From positions 1 to 28,352 of IMG/VR virus record IMGVR_UViG_3300023181_000072: a stretch of 28,352 nt of DNA; one strand, written 5' to 3'. Positions within the stretch are counted from its first letter, which is position 1, and each line of letters starts with the position of its first letter. Position numbers and translations under genes: made by a program. The DNA is from a virus. Shown here piece by piece: positions 8,206-16,050 of the stretch. The notes beneath the pieces are model-generated. The model saw only the letters and a list, made by a program, of their open reading frames with translations. It was not told the origin of the DNA and made no database searches.

Positions 8206-9045
8206 TTATCCAGCTCTTAACAAACGGGCTTTTTCTTCTTTAGGAAGTTTCATCCATTCAGCCGGGGTATAGTTAGAAGCTGCTTCACGTGTAACCTTGA
8301 CGGCTCCGCCCTGGCCGGAGGTTGCTGTGGTTCCAGCGTTTCGTTCACGGTTTGCTGCAAGTTTAGCCTGATCCGGGGTTTTCTTTTCAGTTTCCTTAAC
8401 TTCAGCTTCTTTGGGAACGGCTTTAAAACCAAGCTCCTTAGCCTCATAGTACATTTCCTCAATAGGATCATGTTTGCTATTCATGTATTGGCTGGCTTTA
8501 TGCAAAAGCTGTTTAGTCGTGGCCTCTAAGAGTTCTTCATGTCCCATGCGTGGGTTTTGAATGCGGATAGATTGCATTAGAGCATTCTTATATTGTGTAG
8601 ATACGTCTTCAAAGTCTTCAGGTGCTGTGCGTTTGAAACTTTCTTCAAGCCTTGCGAACTCACGGCCAGCTCTCTCGTAGCGGTCACGTTCAACAATGCT
8701 TGTAATCTCGGCAGGAAGCTCAATAGTAGGGACCTCAACCTCTTTTTCAGCAGGAGACTCACGCTCAGCCTTAAGTCTGGCCACCTCATTTCTTAAATCT
8801 TCAGCCTCTTTTTTGGCTGCGTTTGCATCACGGCGCATTTTGGCAAAGTCTTTAGGCTCAGGGTCTTCTTTGACCTCTTCCTTAACAACTTCTTTTTCAA
8901 CTTCCTTAAATTCCGGCTCTTCGGTATCGTCCACCTCACCATCATCAATGATTTCATCTTCTTCATCGTCGTCAATGAGGGAATCCTGGTCAATTTCGGC
9001 CAGTGCTTTTTTATCGTCTTCGATTTCTTTTAGTAATTCATCCAT
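8206..9045 (-). CDS. Scaffolding protein
   Basis: A 279-residue protein starting at ATG 9045-9043 with AGGAGA upstream. The first 70 residues are extremely acidic (DDDEEDEIIDDGEVDDTEEP), followed by a charged coiled coil (about residues 65-100: NAAKKEAEDLRNEVARLKAE). The C-terminus is basic/polar and ends in a small helix (EWMKLPKEEKARLLRAG). This layout and the place between portal and major capsid are typical of podovirus and P22-like scaffolds, which guide capsid assembly and leave the head before packaging. The basic C-terminal helix would contact the capsid by analogy; this is not visible directly. Confidence 0.78.
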   Translation of the reverse strand: MDELLKEIEDDKKALAEIDQDSLIDDDEEDEIIDDGEVDDTEEPEFKEVEKEVVKEEVKEDPEPKDFAKMRRDANAAKKEAEDLRNEVARLKAERESPAEKEVEVPTIELPAEITSIVERDRYERAGREFARLEESFKRTAPEDFEDVSTQYKNALMQSIRIQNPRMGHEELLEATTKQLLHKASQYMNSKHDPIEEMYYEAKELGFKAVPKEAEVKETEKKTPDQAKLAANRERNAGTTATSGQGGAVKVTREAASNYTPAEWMKLPKEEKARLLRAG

Positions 9046-9055
9046 TGTCTATCTC

Positions 9056-11158
9056 CTAAATAGATACTGTTGCTTTTTCATATCCGCCTTGGCGTATAAG
9101 ATCGTTTTCCAAGCCCTTATTAGCGGCCTGTTCTAATTTATCAGCGGCATTCGCCTGTTCTGTGATTGTTTTGGCCTGTGACAAGGCTGTGTCTGCGGCG
9201 AGTTTGGCCATTTGTGCCTGATTGAGTTGGCTTGTAACTTCCTGCAATTGAGCCTGAAGTTTCTGCATCTCAGCCATTGGGACCATATCGGACGGTTGAA
9301 GCGTTTTAACAAGTCGCGCCCTGACATCTCCCGGTAGTGGAAGCATTTGAAGGGACTCGGCCAAGAATGCCTGACCAGCGGACGGATTGAACGGCATAAC
9401 ACGGTCTGCATACGTACCCAATACGGTAGCGGTTTCCTGCTTGTCTTCCGGTGTTTGTGGGGATTCCTGAACGCTTACAGCATATTCGGCATATAGCATG
9501 TCTTCAGCTACATCGATGAAGTCTTCGCCACCGTCAGGACCAGCAATCATAACGCTTGCTCCCTCATTATTCTGCACCCATACAGGAATAAGATCGAGAT
9601 GCAGCCTGGCATCTTCCTTCTGGTAAAGCGTAACTGAATCAAAGTACTTGGATAGTTTCGATATGATTTGACGAATGCGGCGTTTGAAGAAAATACCCGA
9701 CTGGTCTTCTCTCTCGACATTCCCCATGAACGCACTTGGCACGCCATTGGCTGATATATTCTGGTCTGCTAATGTAAGGATGGTTTCCAGTCCCGTTGGA
9801 ACGGCGGGTTGCGCCTTGGGCATGATCTTGTTGTTTTGGACTGTACCGGATCGAACAACACACACGCCATCCGTCTTGGCATAGTTCTCAGTGAACTCAA
9901 CAATGTCCTCAACTGCGTCTTCCTCAATAATAACCCCGCCCTTAGAATTAGCAGCAAGGGCGAAAAGCATTTCAGTTAAAGCTTTATTAAAATACTCCGC
10001 AGGTTCCATCATGGCATTGGTCATGCCGACCCAGATATTATGAGTTTCATCATAGTATCCAGTCTTGAACTTGATAGAGAAACCTTGCTGAGAAATGGAT
10101 TTAAACGCTGAGAATACGTGGTCACCGGAGACTACGGCTGTATAGAAGCATTTACGTGTAAAGGGAATGGGAGTGATTAAATCGCCAAACTCGGCAACCA
10201 ATCGGCCCTTGGTAGCCTGGTCAAAGAAGATTGTCTGAGCGGTAGGATCGAAGTCAAACATGTCACTAATGACAATGTTTTCAGGGCCCTCGTCTTTAAT
10301 CTCGGAGAAAATAACATCCAGCTTGGCTTTCATATAAAGCGCATCAAGCGGGTCTTCGGCTAAATAAATAGGGTTTTCAGCTTTATAAAACGTCTCGTAT
10401 TCCATCCATTGATGGTTATAAACCCGGACTGTTTCCTCTTCCTGAGAGGCCCACTCTACTGAATCAAGGACTTTAATCCTGTCATACAACCCACCCCAAG
10501 GATTGTAAGTATAGCCTTTTTGATTGTCATCAGTTGGAACGGGTTCAAAGTCTTCCTTCTTGCTCTTCTGAAATAGATTAAGAGCGTCTTTTAAATCGTA
10601 ATCATCGTGATATCCCATATACCGGGAATCAAGTAAGTTCTTTGCTCTTGCTCTGCCATCCCAGTAAACTTGATCGGCGCGCAGTTTCTTCTTTAATATC
10701 TCACCATTGGGTGTAGTAGTCGATCTGCCAACCATATATGACAAGTCTGTATCAATCCCCCCATAACCATTGATTAACATGTCTGTATCTTGGTCTGTTT
10801 CTAGCTGATCGGCGTTTTGATTGTCTCTATGAAATGTGTAATAAGCATTCATATTCTTTGAATACTGTTCCTGCCCCTGATCTTCACTGACTCTCGCTGT
10901 GAACTTGGCTTGTCGGCGGTTTTGTGCAAGGAACCCGGAGACGCTATCAATATTTTCCTGAATCTTACCGAAGTTAACCATGGCTCGACGCTTGGCTCCA
11001 TCCTTCTCGGCAAACTCTATCTGGTCACGATAGTAACCAATGTCGTTATTATAGAAAGCCTGACATTTTTTGGTATTTTGATACTGGCCATCCAAAGCAC
11101 GCTGGGACTGCTTGAGCTGTTTTTTAAATAGCTTGGCGACTTCTTCTTTAGACTTCAC
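9056..11158 (-). CDS. Portal protein, P22-like
   Basis: A 700-residue protein that would form the dodecameric ring at one head vertex, through which DNA is packaged and released. It starts with GTG 11158-11156, overlapping the terminase stop in a GTGA junction, with GGAGAG upstream. The N-terminus (QYQNTKKCQAFYNNDIGY, then RRAMVNFGKIQENIDSVSGF) resembles P22-type portals. So does the region NGYGGIDTDLSYMVGRSTTT and the core segment TGLETILTLADQNISANGVP. The last 100 residues are a long alanine/glutamine-rich helical stretch (QKLQAQLQEVTSQLNQAQMA) like the barrel of P22 gp1. The length matches P22-type portals (about 700). It ends with TAG, so amber is a normal stop in this genome. Confidence 0.86.
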   Translation of the reverse strand: MKSKEEVAKLFKKQLKQSQRALDGQYQNTKKCQAFYNNDIGYYRDQIEFAEKDGAKRRAMVNFGKIQENIDSVSGFLAQNRRQAKFTARVSEDQGQEQYSKNMNAYYTFHRDNQNADQLETDQDTDMLINGYGGIDTDLSYMVGRSTTTPNGEILKKKLRADQVYWDGRARAKNLLDSRYMGYHDDYDLKDALNLFQKSKKEDFEPVPTDDNQKGYTYNPWGGLYDRIKVLDSVEWASQEEETVRVYNHQWMEYETFYKAENPIYLAEDPLDALYMKAKLDVIFSEIKDEGPENIVISDMFDFDPTAQTIFFDQATKGRLVAEFGDLITPIPFTRKCFYTAVVSGDHVFSAFKSISQQGFSIKFKTGYYDETHNIWVGMTNAMMEPAEYFNKALTEMLFALAANSKGGVIIEEDAVEDIVEFTENYAKTDGVCVVRSGTVQNNKIMPKAQPAVPTGLETILTLADQNISANGVPSAFMGNVEREDQSGIFFKRRIRQIISKLSKYFDSVTLYQKEDARLHLDLIPVWVQNNEGASVMIAGPDGGEDFIDVAEDMLYAEYAVSVQESPQTPEDKQETATVLGTYADRVMPFNPSAGQAFLAESLQMLPLPGDVRARLVKTLQPSDMVPMAEMQKLQAQLQEVTSQLNQAQMAKLAADTALSQAKTITEQANAADKLEQAANKGLENDLIRQGGYEKATVSI

Positions 11159-12693
11159 GCATCTCTCCAGTCTTGGGGTCCTGGTTGGTTATAACCCCTT
11201 CCTGCGCGTTCTGTCATTGATAATTTTGGTTTTGGAAATACCATACTCAGGTCACTTTCATATATACGGCTCAACGCGTCAAGCATATCGTCATGTTTGG
11301 ACCTCGGGAAAGTTGGTATTTCTGTCTTTAAAAGCTCTTGCACAAGGTCCCATTTACGACCTTCACCATCAATATATATCAGACTTTGCGGAAAATACCA
11401 ACGTCCGTTTTGCATATCAGGAACTAATCTTGATACCCGTGAAGTTTTGGATTTAGGCCCAGCGACCTCGACTAATGGAAAATGATAAGCATCCAGTGAT
11501 TGTTTAGCCTTGATGTAATGATTGTCCGATTGCATGGAATACTTCTCATATCCAACTTTAGGCGGCTTACCACATAGGCCATTCCATTTACGATGCAACA
11601 TGAATAATGTGTCAATGCGCTCAGTTGGATTGAGCCTGTCCCTGATTATGTCCAGTAGATAATAATTATTATCCGGCGCAAGTCCGACAACCATCATGGC
11701 TGTCCAGTCGGAGTTTTTATCCTTCTTGTTTTTTTCATCCTCATCACCCCCGGCAGGATCGACCAGAATGGCGACATTCATTTCCTTCGGCTTGACTGAG
11801 CCTTGTTTATAATACTGGACCCATTCGACCTTGATTAATCCCCCACCGATAGGCACGGGTTCCTGTAAGTATTGCCCGGCATAGTTGTAATCGCCCAGAC
11901 GTTCACGGGCCTTATCCAGAACTTCTCGGGTCAACCTCTGTGGAAACAACAGCTCACCCTTCTCAAGCGTCCATGTCCGGCCACGGATTGAATATGAATA
12001 GCTCTTATTAATCGCCTCGGCTGGCAATTTCAGGTGATACCATCCCATGTCCTTGAGTAAGTTACCCGTGGCATCATCATCATGCAATCGCTGTTGAATG
12101 AGAATAAAGCGTCCGGTTCTGGGATCGTTGAAACGGGAGAACAATGTTCCCCGGATAGTATCAATGGTACTTTCCCTAATAGTATCCGACAACGCTTCAT
12201 CAGGAGATTGTGGATCATCACAGATTTGTATATCACAACCCTCACCCGTAACGCTTGACATAGAGCTGGAATAATATTGACCATACTCTGTAGTCTCAAA
12301 GTAATATTGTCGGTTAAGCTCCTCGGATATCTTTGTGTCGAACAGCCCCTGATACCATGATGACTTGATAATCTTGCGGGTTGATCGGGTCATCTTTTCA
12401 GCCAGTCCACCCTTAAAGGATGTGAGCATGAACTTAGTCGAGGGATTCTTTCCCAGTCCCCACGCTGGCATAGCAACAGGGCCAGAGAATGTCTTGAGCG
12501 TCCGGGGAGGGATGTTAATAACTATGTTCTGTATTTCATGTTCCCAAACAGCCTGAAGATGTTCGGATACGCAGCCTATGTGCCAATTATACATGAATGG
12601 TGTAGCTGGCTCTAAAGTCTCAAAAGCCTTACATGTGAAAGCCTCCAAGTTCTCCCGGCATAGTGCATCTAGGACTTCACTATCACTTGGCAT
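11155..12693 (-). CDS. terL: Terminase large subunit
   Basis: A 512-residue motor and nuclease that translocates and cuts DNA during head filling. The ATPase domain has a Walker A-like INIPPRTLKT at about 60-68, with a leucine in place of the usual glycine before the lysine. Walker B is DIQICDDP at 154-161, and the coupling segment is QQRLHDDD at 200-207. The nuclease domain begins with VDPAGGDEDE (Asp312), has GYEKYS at about 381-386, and ends with the acidic KHDDMLDALS at 467-475, fitting an RNase H-like three-acid site. It overlaps the upstream gene by 11 bases and the portal by 4, so it is translationally coupled. No clear Shine-Dalgarno precedes ATG 12693. Confidence 0.93.
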   Translation of the reverse strand: MPSDSEVLDALCRENLEAFTCKAFETLEPATPFMYNWHIGCVSEHLQAVWEHEIQNIVINIPPRTLKTFSGPVAMPAWGLGKNPSTKFMLTSFKGGLAEKMTRSTRKIIKSSWYQGLFDTKISEELNRQYYFETTEYGQYYSSSMSSVTGEGCDIQICDDPQSPDEALSDTIRESTIDTIRGTLFSRFNDPRTGRFILIQQRLHDDDATGNLLKDMGWYHLKLPAEAINKSYSYSIRGRTWTLEKGELLFPQRLTREVLDKARERLGDYNYAGQYLQEPVPIGGGLIKVEWVQYYKQGSVKPKEMNVAILVDPAGGDEDEKNKKDKNSDWTAMMVVGLAPDNNYYLLDIIRDRLNPTERIDTLFMLHRKWNGLCGKPPKVGYEKYSMQSDNHYIKAKQSLDAYHFPLVEVAGPKSKTSRVSRLVPDMQNGRWYFPQSLIYIDGEGRKWDLVQELLKTEIPTFPRSKHDDMLDALSRIYESDLSMVFPKPKLSMTERAGRGYNQPGPQDWRDA

Positions 12694-13063
12694 TCAAAAG
12701 TTTGTCCGCACATTGCATAACCACGCGTGGCGGCATACGAATAGTACCGTTATCCTCACGGTTCAATATTTGCATGTGCCATTCTTCCGGTGTTGGGAAC
12801 GTAACTCTTAAGCCCCTAGCGATATGAGGAGCCAATAGTCTCAGAATAGTCTCTTGGTCTGATATCCGGGCAGGTGGGCGTGTCATCAGGCTTGCGTCAT
12901 ACTCAGGCTTAGGTATCACCACTTCAAGCTTAGGAATGCTCTCCGTCTGCTTAACCTCGATAGCCTGACGCAGTTGAACATCAGTCTTTGCGAATATATC
13001 AGGGACATTATACCCCTGAGCTATTGCGCGTAATTCGTGGATGGATTTGCCCTGTAAGATCAC
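12683..13063 (-). CDS. Rho-N/SAP-like domain protein next to terminase
   Basis: A 126-residue protein with a GTG start (13063-13061) overlapping the upstream stop as GTGA. Residues about 6-38 (IHELRAIAQGYNVPDIFAKT) form a helix-extended-helix unit like Rho N-terminal or SAP domains, which bind nucleic acid. The C-terminal half holds ISDQETILRLLAPHIARGLR and FPTPEEWHMQILNREDNGTI, followed by a helix. The position directly upstream of the large terminase makes a packaging role possible (a small terminase-like function), but no HTH or oligomerisation feature proves that. The neighbour at 13060-13512 begins with a similar unit. Confidence 0.55.
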   Translation of the reverse strand: MILQGKSIHELRAIAQGYNVPDIFAKTDVQLRQAIEVKQTESIPKLEVVIPKPEYDASLMTRPPARISDQETILRLLAPHIARGLRVTFPTPEEWHMQILNREDNGTIRMPPRVVMQCADKLLNAK

Positions 13064-13512
13064 ATCAACACATTCTTGGCATAAGCTGCCTTACCTGTAT
13101 ATTGAAGCTTCTCGAACTCACCGTCTTCGAATGCTCTTAACTTCATACGGCTTGTCGTAATAACACGGGTTGCGGCTGTCACGATATGCTTCAATGGAAT
13201 ATCCAGATTGCATGATTCTGTCACGCCCTTGAATGAAAAGATAACCGTATTGTCTGCGAGGAAACGCGCATCAAAGCCATCCTTGGTAAAATGCTCTGCG
13301 ATAGCTTCCCGTACTTCTTCTTCAGTGTTATGAAATGTCTTGACCTCTACCACTTTATCCAGTCTTTGCTTCGGCTTGTTCTGAGCGGCGAGTTTCTCGG
13401 CAATCTCACCGATGATCTTATCTTTACCAGCCTTGTGATGCACTTGGATATCAAGCTTAGCAGCAATAACACGTAGCTCCTGGATGTCTTTTTCATTTAA
13501 CTCACTCAGCAT
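13060..13512 (-). CDS. Second Rho-N/SAP-like domain protein
   Basis: A 150-residue protein; ATG 13512-13510 lies inside the end of the previous gene, with an 11-base overlap. Residues about 8-40 (IQELRVIAAKLDIQVHHKAG, then KIIGEIAEKL) are a clear Rho-N/SAP/LEM-type helix-turn pair, closely parallel to the next gene's IHELRAIAQGYNV. The rest is a charged region and a mixed alpha/beta stretch with NLDIPLKHIVTAATRVIT near the end. DNA or RNA binding is a reasonable inference from the N-terminal unit. Its link to terminase suggests packaging, head assembly or nucleic-acid handling. I do not recognise a named family. Confidence 0.5.
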   Translation of the reverse strand: MLSELNEKDIQELRVIAAKLDIQVHHKAGKDKIIGEIAEKLAAQNKPKQRLDKVVEVKTFHNTEEEVREAIAEHFTKDGFDARFLADNTVIFSFKGVTESCNLDIPLKHIVTAATRVITTSRMKLRAFEDGEFEKLQYTGKAAYAKNVLM

Positions 13513-13831
13513 CGGTCAATTCCGTTCTTTTTGTTGCAGGAATTACGTAGTCATCACCCCATGAATACACGGCCAGTTTCTCGGCAAGTTCCCTGATCTG
13601 TTCAAAATCAGGCGCACGGTCTGATGACTTATTAATCTGGAATACCGCAATAGCCCGGTCAACCGCCCATCCCCGCAGTTTGCTCATCTGGTCTTTCTCG
13701 GACATCATTTCCTGAAGCGTCTTGTTCTCTTCGGCCAGAATCTCAAGCTGTCTTGTCAGGTGCGTCTCAATGCGCTGAGCTGCTTCCAGCTTTGCCATGA
13801 GGCCCGGTGGTTTGATACGTTCTACGCCCAT
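13502..13831 (-). CDS. Coiled-coil protein, unknown function
   Basis: A 109-residue protein from ATG 13831-13829, with AGGAGAAG eight bases upstream. Residues about 12-50 form a coiled coil (LMAKLEAAQRIETHLTRQLE then EENKTLQEMMSEKDQM). The second half is a charged helical region with a conserved-looking RAPDFEQIRELAEKLAVYSW. Coiled-coil proteins near terminase genes can be small terminase subunits or assembly chaperones, but no HTH is visible. The function is unknown. Confidence 0.5.
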   Translation of the reverse strand: MGVERIKPPGLMAKLEAAQRIETHLTRQLEILAEENKTLQEMMSEKDQMSKLRGWAVDRAIAVFQINKSSDRAPDFEQIRELAEKLAVYSWGDDYVIPATKRTELTDAE

Positions 13832-13841
13832 TTTACTTCTC

Positions 13842-14027
13842 CTAGTAGTTTAAGTTATTGTAACACTCGATAATCTGATCCTGCAACTGGGGACTTGTCA
13901 GAGCCATAAGGCCTTCATTCATGCGCCGGATAAACTGCGCTGTTTCCTCTGGTCCCTCAGCTTCATAAGCCCGTAATGCTGATTTAATCGCCACGATTGC
14001 GATCTGTTCACACTCAAGCGGGTCCAT
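13842..14027 (-). CDS. Small helical protein, unknown function
   Basis: A 61-residue, mostly helical, acidic protein (CEQIAIVAIKSALRAYEAEG; RRMNEGLMALTSPQLQDQII). Start ATG 14027-14025 overlaps the upstream gene by 14 bases, with AAGGG/AGAG upstream. It ends in TAG. No family is recognised; the spacing and codon use fit its neighbours. Confidence 0.5.
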   Translation of the reverse strand: MDPLECEQIAIVAIKSALRAYEAEGPEETAQFIRRMNEGLMALTSPQLQDQIIECYNNLNY

Positions 14028-14292
14028 TCTCTACCCTTGGCTTGCATACTCGTGCGGTGAAATATAGTCGGCCATCCATAATGCTCGTTTTGTGCTTGTG
14101 GACGTTCATATACCCTAGAACCATCAATACACCGACAAAGCGGCTGGCAATCTGGGGAAGGTCATATTTCTCAGGGGGTGTAATATCATAGGCCAACATC
14201 AATGTGCCGCCCTGTTCTGATTGTTCTACCGGACCGATATCGGTAAATCCCTGCTCTTGCAGTACGGCGTTGGTCATTTCGTCTAAGTTCAT
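14014..14292 (-). CDS. Small protein, unknown function
   Basis: A 92-residue mixed alpha/beta protein (MNLDEMTNAVLQEQGFTDIG; YDITPPEKYDLPQIASRFVG). Start ATG 14292-14290 has AGGAG upstream and lies only 18 bases past the T-run of the terminator at 14310-14339. So this gene is the first one expressed after any read-through. I recognise no family. Confidence 0.5.
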   Translation of the reverse strand: MNLDEMTNAVLQEQGFTDIGPVEQSEQGGTLMLAYDITPPEKYDLPQIASRFVGVLMVLGYMNVHKHKTSIMDGRLYFTARVCKPRVENGPA

Positions 14293-14309
14293 TCAGGCTC
14301 CTAGTTCTG

Positions 14310-14339
14310 AAAAAATACAGGGGCTTTTACACCCCTGTA
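14310..14339 (-). terminator. Intrinsic terminator inside the packaging operon
   Basis: On the minus strand an 8-bp perfect stem (TACAGGGG/CCCCTGTA, positions 14339-14332 and 14323-14316) with an 8-base loop is followed directly by TTTTTT (14315-14310). This is a textbook Rho-independent terminator. It lies 10 bases after the 153-residue gene and before six further genes of the same strand, including terminase. Late transcription must therefore read through it, be antiterminated, or restart from an internal promoter. Confidence 0.85.
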
Positions 14340-14348
14340 AACCTCACA

Positions 14349-14810
14349 TTATGATGCTGGCGGGGAGTCCATACGGGCCGCAGAAGCTAAAATAGCATCC
14401 GTACCAGCCGAGATATGGCCTGTGTCTTCCTTGCCTTTAACCATCAGTGTCCATGAATCATCCTTGAAGCTGATAGCAGCTCCTGGATATTCCTTGGCCA
14501 GACGGTCTTTAAGTTCCTTCTGTTCACCAGTGACTTTAGCGTCATTGTCTGCCCACAATGTGCGGAGCTGACCGACTTTCTCGTCATACTTGGCGGACTC
14601 TTGCGGGTCTTCCTGTTGTTTCTGCTTGGCGCGTTCCTCGCTGGCTTTAGTAGCTTCACGAACAAACTGTTCCTCGTCTTTAAACTCAATACCATAGAAC
14701 TTGCTGATTTGCTCAACCAGTAAATCTTCTGTGGTTTTAGGCTTTTTGGACTTGGTTTCTTTAGTGTCTGTATCTTTGTGGTCTGATTTAGATGATCCTG
14801 TGGATGCCAT
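14349..14810 (-). CDS. Highly charged protein, unknown function
   Basis: A 153-residue protein from ATG 14810-14808 with AGGAGA upstream. The first 30 residues are a low-complexity K/T/S/D segment (SKSDHKDTDTKETKSKKPKT). A charged helical region (EERAKQKQQEDPQESAKYDE) follows, then a more compact end with SWTLMVKGKEDTGHISAGTD. The composition suggests a disordered N-terminus and a flexible binding protein. A possible weak promoter, TTGACC about 15 bases before TATTAA, lies in the 40-base gap upstream. It ends just before the terminator. No family is recognised. Confidence 0.5.
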   Translation of the reverse strand: MASTGSSKSDHKDTDTKETKSKKPKTTEDLLVEQISKFYGIEFKDEEQFVREATKASEERAKQKQQEDPQESAKYDEKVGQLRTLWADNDAKVTGEQKELKDRLAKEYPGAAISFKDDSWTLMVKGKEDTGHISAGTDAILASAARMDSPPAS

Positions 14811-14850
14811 GTGAATTCTCCTGTTGGGTTATTTAATACTTAACCAACGC

Positions 14851-15177
14851 TCAGGTCAAGGTTTTGTTACTAGCCATCCACCTGTCAAGTATTTCACGGT
14901 CTGAGTCCTTCAGAGTGGTTTCTGTTCTGAATGTCTCGCCATCTGGATTTCTTAGTTCTGTCCGGGCGAGTTTAGGTATGTGATACTCCACCACACCCAT
15001 GAAACAATCAAACGCCTGTTTGGGGTCCTTATCTGCAATAGCGTCTAGCCAGCCATTTAAGCGGTCTACGTTGCCCTCTACAAATTGGGCTATTGCCTCC
15101 CGTGCTGCTCCTGTCGCCTTATTGGGAGTCCCTGCAACGCGTCCTCCGACCTTCTCTGATCCCTTTGGTTTTGCCAT
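14851..15177 (-). CDS. Putative small terminase subunit or DNA-binding protein
   Basis: A 108-residue protein. The N-terminus (MAKPKGSEKVGGRVAGTPNK) followed by a helix (AAREAIAQFVEGNVDRLNGW), a DPKQAFDCFMGVVEYHIPKL stretch and LARTEL matches a family of small phage proteins. Members are often found near terminases and sometimes annotated as small terminase subunits. If so, it would recognise phage DNA and recruit the large subunit. No Shine-Dalgarno precedes ATG 15177-15175. A weak promoter-like pair (TTGCAT about 17 bases before TTTATA) sits in the upstream AT-rich gap 15178-15218. The distance to terL (six genes) is unusual for a small terminase, so this is tentative. Confidence 0.5.
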   Translation of the reverse strand: MAKPKGSEKVGGRVAGTPNKATGAAREAIAQFVEGNVDRLNGWLDAIADKDPKQAFDCFMGVVEYHIPKLARTELRNPDGETFRTETTLKDSDREILDRWMASNKTLT

Positions 15178-15218
15178 TACTAATATAAACTACAATAGTT
15201 ATGAATATGCAAGTGTTT

Positions 15219-15494
15219 TCATGTTCTCTCCTGTAGCAGTCTACGGATGGTCTTACTGTGCGTATTGTACCATTTTGCAAGAGCCTCCATGTCCGGTAGG
15301 CTTCGGGCACTGTGATTTTGGGGCATACCTTCCAACGCCTCCTGTGCGTCTTTATCAGGGGCCTGACGAGCGTAAATAGCTCCTCCAGAAAATGAACATG
15401 ATCCTGTTGGTTCCCAAAATCTATCAGCCCCACCCATTGAGTCGAATTGCTGGAATACTTTTATCGTGTCTGGCAGTTCCTCAGTGTCACTCAT
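15219..15494 (-). CDS. Putative HTH-ended small protein
   Basis: A 91-residue protein from ATG 15494-15492, with AGGGAG upstream and an ATGA overlap with the 26-residue gene before it. The last 25 residues (DMEALAKWYNTHSKTIRRLL) have the spacing of a helix-turn-helix recognition unit. The earlier part contains a glycine-rich segment (GGADRFWEPTGSCSFSGGAI). It could bind DNA and regulate the late module that starts just downstream, but this is inference from one motif. After its stop a seven-codon frame with a strong AGGAGAG site (15199-15222) overlaps it as ATGA. Confidence 0.5.
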   Translation of the reverse strand: MSDTEELPDTIKVFQQFDSMGGADRFWEPTGSCSFSGGAIYARQAPDKDAQEALEGMPQNHSARSLPDMEALAKWYNTHSKTIRRLLQERT

Positions 15495-15571
15495 GCTTCG
15501 GTTCTCCCTAATAAATACCCTAGAATCATTCCTAAAAAGAAAAGCGCGACTACGTGCCAATCACTTGTCAT
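15491..15571 (-). CDS. 26-residue single-span membrane miniprotein
   Basis: A short frame from ATG 15571-15569, with AGGAGAAAC seven bases upstream, ending in TGA at 15491. Both ends make ATGA overlaps with the neighbouring genes, so it is a real link of the operon. The product is a short polar start (MTSDWHV), one hydrophobic span (VALFFLGMILGYLL) with a GxxxG-like spacing, and a charged end (GRTEA). The role could be holin-like, regulatory or membrane-modifying; nothing proves which. Confidence 0.7.
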   Translation of the reverse strand: MTSDWHVVALFFLGMILGYLLGRTEA

Positions 15572-16050
15572 TTGGTTTCTCCTGTAGGTGGGGATGGGAG
15601 GGGTCGCCAATGGGTCGGCGAAGTTATAAACTTACCGTGCGACCATCCTGTTACTTTCCACCCTATCCATGGGTTCCATTTGTCGGCCCAATGGCCCGTC
15701 AGGGGGCAATGAAACTGTTCCGGCCACCAAAGAAGTATATTTGTTCCATCCTTCGGAGCCGTTTCCATTGTCCGCCATTCAATCTCTGCGAATATGCGGT
15801 CAAGCGCGGCAACGGCCTCAGGCTTCTTCCAGCTTTCGTCATGATGCTCTGCCAGAAACTCGCGTATCAGCTCTATATCATCTCTTGTGTTGGTCATGCC
15901 TGTTCTCCGGTCTATGTAATCTTTAACATCTTGATCTGTTGGGTTGTCGGGCAAACTCAGTAAAGCATCGTAAACCAATTGGGAATTGCCCTTGGCATAT
16001 GCAACAAAGTCAGCGAAACGCTTTGCAGCTTCATCTCTGGTTCCTAACAT
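15568..16050 (-). CDS. DUF551-like protein
   Basis: A 160-residue protein. I prefer ATG 16050-16048, which has GAGAG seven bases upstream, over ATG 16071, which has none. Residues 1-90 are helical and acidic. Residues 92-152 carry the DUF551-like signature: WRTMETAPKDGTNILLWWP, a tryptophan-rich middle, and the end THWRPLPSPP. Such proteins are frequent in phage accessory regions and have no established biochemical role. At least one neighbour (16888-17277) has the same motif, so the family has multiplied here. Confidence 0.65.
   Translation of the reverse strand: MLGTRDEAAKRFADFVAYAKGNSQLVYDALLSLPDNPTDQDVKDYIDRRTGMTNTRDDIELIREFLAEHHDESWKKPEAVAALDRIFAEIEWRTMETAPKDGTNILLWWPEQFHCPLTGHWADKWNPWIGWKVTGWSHGKFITSPTHWRPLPSPPTGETK

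Noticed and set aside
8696-9136. 146-residue plus-strand frame rich in serine
   Set aside because: It is the antisense of the acidic scaffold gene; the serine runs reflect GAA/GAT codons on the other strand.
15199-15222. Seven-codon leader peptide before the putative small terminase
   Set aside because: The ribosome binding site is strong and the ATGA overlap is real, but the frame is too short to claim as a gene; noted only with the terminase question.
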